Below are positions 6,467 to 8,492 of a DNA stretch of 8,492 bases, in pieces (the stretch's first letter is position 1; each line of letters begins with the position of its first letter). The translations under genes were made by a program, and so were the position numbers. Origin of the DNA: Gammaproteobacteria bacterium (GTDB taxonomy: Bacteria > Pseudomonadota > Gammaproteobacteria > JALTLT01); assembly GCA_027001815.1 (NCBI GenBank), contig JALTLT010000013.1:1-8492 (forward strand), written 5' to 3'. Below the pieces are notes generated by a model that worked only from the letters and a program-made list of their open reading frames with translations, did no database searches and was not told where the DNA came from.

Positions 6467-7591
6467 ATGAAGACAGACTGGCTGATCGTCGGTGCCGGCT
6501 TCACCGGCAGTGTCCTCGCGGAACGTATCGCCTCCCAACTGGGCCAGAAGGTCCTGGTGGTGGAGTCGCGCAACCATATCGGTGGAAATGCCTACGACTA
6601 CCATGACGAGCACGGCATCCTGGTACACCGCTACGGCCCCCACATCTTCCACACCAACGACGAAGGGATCTGGAGCTACCTCTCCCGGTTCACCCGCTGG
6701 CGCCCCTATTACCACCGCGTGCTCGCCATGGTGGACGGACATGCCGTGCCGGTACCCTTCAATTTCAATTCCATTGCCGCCCTCTTCCCGCCGGAACGCG
6801 CCCGGCAGCTCGAGCGCCTGCTGCTGGAGCGATTCGACTACGGCAGCAAGACGCCCATCCTCCAGCTCCGCGAGGCAGAGGATCCCGCACTGCGGGAACT
6901 GGCCGACTTCATCTACGACAAGGTGTTCCTCGGCTACACCGTGAAACAGTGGGAGATGAAGCCGGAGGAGCTGGCACCCTCCGTCACCGCCCGTATTCCG
7001 TTCCATCTCAGCCGTGACGACCGCTATTTCCAGGACCGCTACCAGGGATTGCCCCAGGAGGGCTACACCCGCCTCTTCGAACGCCTGCTGGATCACCCCA
7101 ACATCCGACTGATGCTGAACACCGATTACCACGACGTCGTCGAAGAGATCGAATTCGAGCGCATGATCTACACCGGACCAGTGGACGTCTTTTTCGATTT
7201 CATCCATGGCGAGCTGCCCTACCGGAGTCTCCGCTTCGAGATGCAGCACCATGCGGTGGAGCAGTATCAGAGCGTGGCACAGATGAACTACCCCAACGAG
7301 TATCCCTGGACCCGCATCAGCGAGTTCAAGCATCTCACCGGCCAGAGCGCACCGGGCACCACCGTTGCGGTGGAGTATCCACAACCCTTCGTACGGGGTA
7401 AAAACGACCCTTACTACCCCATCCCCTGCGAGGCCAATGCCCAACTCTTCCGGCGCTACCAGAAAGAGATCGACGACGTCGCCCCGAAGATCCTGTTCGC
7501 CGGCCGACTGGCCGACTACCGCTACTACAACATGGATCAGGCGGTAGGACGTGCACTGGCCCTGTTCCGCCGGATCTCGGAAGGGAGGTGA
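6467..7591 (+). CDS. glf: UDP-galactopyranose mutase
   Basis: This FAD-dependent cytoplasmic enzyme interconverts UDP-galactopyranose and UDP-galactofuranose, the donor of Galf residues in O-antigens, capsules and exopolysaccharides. The 374-residue length is normal for bacterial Glf. A Rossmann dinucleotide motif VGAGFTGSVLAE is at 8-19, followed by VVESRNHIGGNAYDY at 31-45 and RYGPHIFHTND at 55-65, all characteristic. The active-site region is present: YTVKQW with Trp162, FQDRYQG with Arg191, YTGPVD at 235-240, WTRISEFKH with Arg283, and the C-terminal GRLADYRYYNMDQ at 346-358. By comparison with remembered E. coli and Klebsiella sequences, these carry the substrate-binding Trp, two Arg and Tyr/Asp residues. 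The ATG at 6467 is preceded by GAGGAAG; an in-frame TTG at 6437 has no such support. It is complete, with no frameshift, and lies 60 nt after the flippase gene and 4 nt before the sulfotransferase gene, so the three are probably co-transcribed. Confidence 0.95.
   Translation: MKTDWLIVGAGFTGSVLAERIASQLGQKVLVVESRNHIGGNAYDYHDEHGILVHRYGPHIFHTNDEGIWSYLSRFTRWRPYYHRVLAMVDGHAVPVPFNFNSIAALFPPERARQLERLLLERFDYGSKTPILQLREAEDPALRELADFIYDKVFLGYTVKQWEMKPEELAPSVTARIPFHLSRDDRYFQDRYQGLPQEGYTRLFERLLDHPNIRLMLNTDYHDVVEEIEFERMIYTGPVDVFFDFIHGELPYRSLRFEMQHHAVEQYQSVAQMNYPNEYPWTRISEFKHLTGQSAPGTTVAVEYPQPFVRGKNDPYYPIPCEANAQLFRRYQKEIDDVAPKILFAGRLADYRYYNMDQAVGRALALFRRISEGR
7583..7588 (+). promoter_or_regulatory. Strong ribosome binding site GGGAGG deciding a GTG start
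   Basis: GGGAGG lies inside the last codons of glf and 7 nt before the GTG at 7596. It makes that GTG the start of the sulfotransferase gene in preference to an upstream GTG at 7551 that would overlap glf by 41 nt. The arrangement implies translational coupling between glf and the sulfotransferase gene. Confidence 0.75.
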
Positions 7592-7595
7592 AGAG

Positions 7596-8354
7596 GTGAG
7601 CATTCGAGAAAACGCTTCGGGAAAGATCCACCTTCTGATTCTCGGCGCCCCGCGATCGGGCACCACCCTCCTCACCTCGATGATCGGGCGCCACTGCGAA
7701 GTGGGTATCCTGGTCGAAGACATGGGCAACGCCTTCGCCCGCGTGGCGGGCAAGCAGGTGGTGGGCAACAAGCTCTGCATCCCCAACCACGTGGAACTCC
7801 ATCGACGACGGAACCTGGCTCGCCGGACAGGCGTGGAGAAACTCCTGCGCAAGAGCGGCGTGGTCGCTCTCTGGAAGCGCTTCGGCATCCTCGAGGAATT
7901 CTATTACGGTTCGGTCTTCTCCATCGAAGACTATTTCCGCCTCGAGAACTTTCGCACCGTCCTCATCAATCGCCATCCGGACCGCGTCATCGCCTCGATC
8001 CACCGGCGGGGTGGCAAGAGCGAATCGAAGGCCACCGCACGCTGGTGCAGGGCGGTGGAGATCATGGACACCCTCCAGGCCCGCATGGGCGGCGACGCCC
8101 TGGTGGTGACCTTCGAGGACCTGCTCCAGAAGCCGGAGGCCCACATGCGGCGCATCGCCACCTTTCTGGAGCTCGACTATGACCCCCGGATGCTCGAAGG
8201 AGCACAATTCAACCTCCTCTACCCGGACCAGACATCCATCGATCAGGCCAAGGCGGAAGATTCTGACGGCGAGCACTACCACATCCGCGAGAACCGCCCC
8301 GACATCTGGTCCAGCTACCTCCGCCTCCGTGAGATGGGCACCCTCTCCCCCTGA
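7596..8354 (+). CDS. Sulfotransferase family protein (PAPS-dependent type)
   Basis: This encodes a 252-residue cytoplasmic protein. It most likely transfers sulfate from PAPS to a hydroxyl of a sugar, lipid or similar acceptor. The 5'-phosphosulfate-binding loop GAPRSGTTLL is at 17-26, directly after the first beta strand (IHLLIL). A matching 3'-phosphate-binding element, RHPDRVIASIHRR, is at 126-138, with the expected Arg126 and Ser134. VVTFEDLLQKPEAHMRRIATF (170-190) followed by LELDYDP is the usual C-terminal region of bacterial Sulfotransfer_1/3-type proteins. The protein is on the short side but seems complete. The GTG start at 7596 is supported by GGGAGG 7 nt upstream. The gene follows glf by 4 nt, so it is likely co-expressed with it and acts in the same polysaccharide pathway. 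The acceptor is unknown; sulfation of a galactofuranose-containing glycan is possible but is inference from neighbourhood only. Confidence 0.85.
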   Translation: MSIRENASGKIHLLILGAPRSGTTLLTSMIGRHCEVGILVEDMGNAFARVAGKQVVGNKLCIPNHVELHRRRNLARRTGVEKLLRKSGVVALWKRFGILEEFYYGSVFSIEDYFRLENFRTVLINRHPDRVIASIHRRGGKSESKATARWCRAVEIMDTLQARMGGDALVVTFEDLLQKPEAHMRRIATFLELDYDPRMLEGAQFNLLYPDQTSIDQAKAEDSDGEHYHIRENRPDIWSSYLRLREMGTLSP

Positions 8355-8381
8355 CCCCTGGCGCCACCCGCCTTCAATCCA

Positions 8382-8477
8382 GGACACCCACCAACCCTCA
8401 AAATCCGGCACAACCAGGGACACCCACCGATTCCAACACGATTTCTGGGTGTCCCGGAACATTTTGGGACACCCATC
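8382..8477. repeat. Cluster of four GGACACCCA motifs
   Basis: GGACACCCACC occurs at 8382-8392 and 8418-8428 (the latter preceded by an extra G). The reverse complement TGGGTGTCCC is at 8446-8455, and GGGACACCCATC is at 8466-8477. The stretch 8355-8492 holds no gene that I can support. Clusters of this kind often flank REP-associated tyrosine transposase (RAYT) genes or form REP-like intergenic arrays; no such gene lies in the window, so that link is inference. Confidence 0.65.
8446..8475. terminator. Hairpin TGGGTGTCCC/GGGACACCCA, possible operon terminator
   Basis: A perfect 10-bp stem (8446-8455/8466-8475) with a 10-nt loop lies 91 nt after the sulfotransferase stop. On the plus strand it is followed by TCTTT, a weak T run. 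It may end the flippase-glf-sulfotransferase transcript, or it may simply be part of the REP-like motif cluster it belongs to. Confidence 0.35.
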
Positions 8478-8492
8478 TTTCCCGAGAGGAGG

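Noticed and set aside
6440..7888. A 482-codon minus-strand frame opposite glf and the start of the sulfotransferase gene
   Set aside because: It is antisense to two genes with catalytic motifs and shows no family resemblance.
7335..8462. A 375-codon minus-strand frame through the sulfotransferase gene and terminal repeats
   Set aside because: It runs through non-coding repeat motifs, has no credible start context, and has no domain.

Overview
The window looks like a chromosomal piece of a GC-rich proteobacterium, most likely gammaproteobacterial. This rests on the very high G+C third positions, AGGAGG-type ribosome binding sites, gene families typical of Gram-negative surface-polysaccharide loci, and many dispersed palindromic repeats. 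The lineage is an inference; there is no rRNA or other phylogenetic marker here.

Layout. Positions 1-676 contain no convincing gene. They hold a 363-bp composite palindromic repeat (copy A, 110-472) and some hairpins that may end transcription of the next gene. Positions 677-4216 (minus strand) encode a 1179-residue secreted protein: a signal peptide, about 690 residues of Asp-box (BNR) beta-propeller repeats, then a two-fold duplicated C-terminal module (ASH/choice-of-anchor-D-like Ig domain plus a second beta domain). The divergent intergenic region 4217-4906 carries copies B (163 bp) and C (162 bp) of the same repeat family, an operator-like dyad and weak candidate promoters. Positions 4907-8354 (plus strand) hold three co-directional genes: a Wzx-type polysaccharide flippase, UDP-galactopyranose mutase (glf), and a PAPS-dependent-type sulfotransferase that starts 4 nt after glf. 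The tail, 8355-8492, is non-coding and contains four copies of a GGACACCCA motif, two of which form a hairpin.

How it works together. The plus-strand genes look like part of an exopolysaccharide, capsule or O-antigen locus. Glf would make UDP-galactofuranose, the sulfotransferase could sulfate a sugar or lipid acceptor, and the flippase would move lipid-linked units across the inner membrane. No glycosyltransferase or polymerase lies in the window, so the locus is either dispersed or continues elsewhere. The large secreted propeller protein may be a cell-surface or extracellular factor; nothing in the sequence ties it to the polysaccharide.

The least ordinary content is the repeat family. 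Copies A and B are near-identical in their shared parts, lie in direct orientation on either side of the propeller gene, and differ by a 208-nt palindromic segment at the centre of A where B has 7 nt. They therefore resemble a filled-site and empty-site pair of nested non-autonomous elements. Copy C is diverged but keeps its hairpins, and it sits in the probable 5' leader of the flippase gene.
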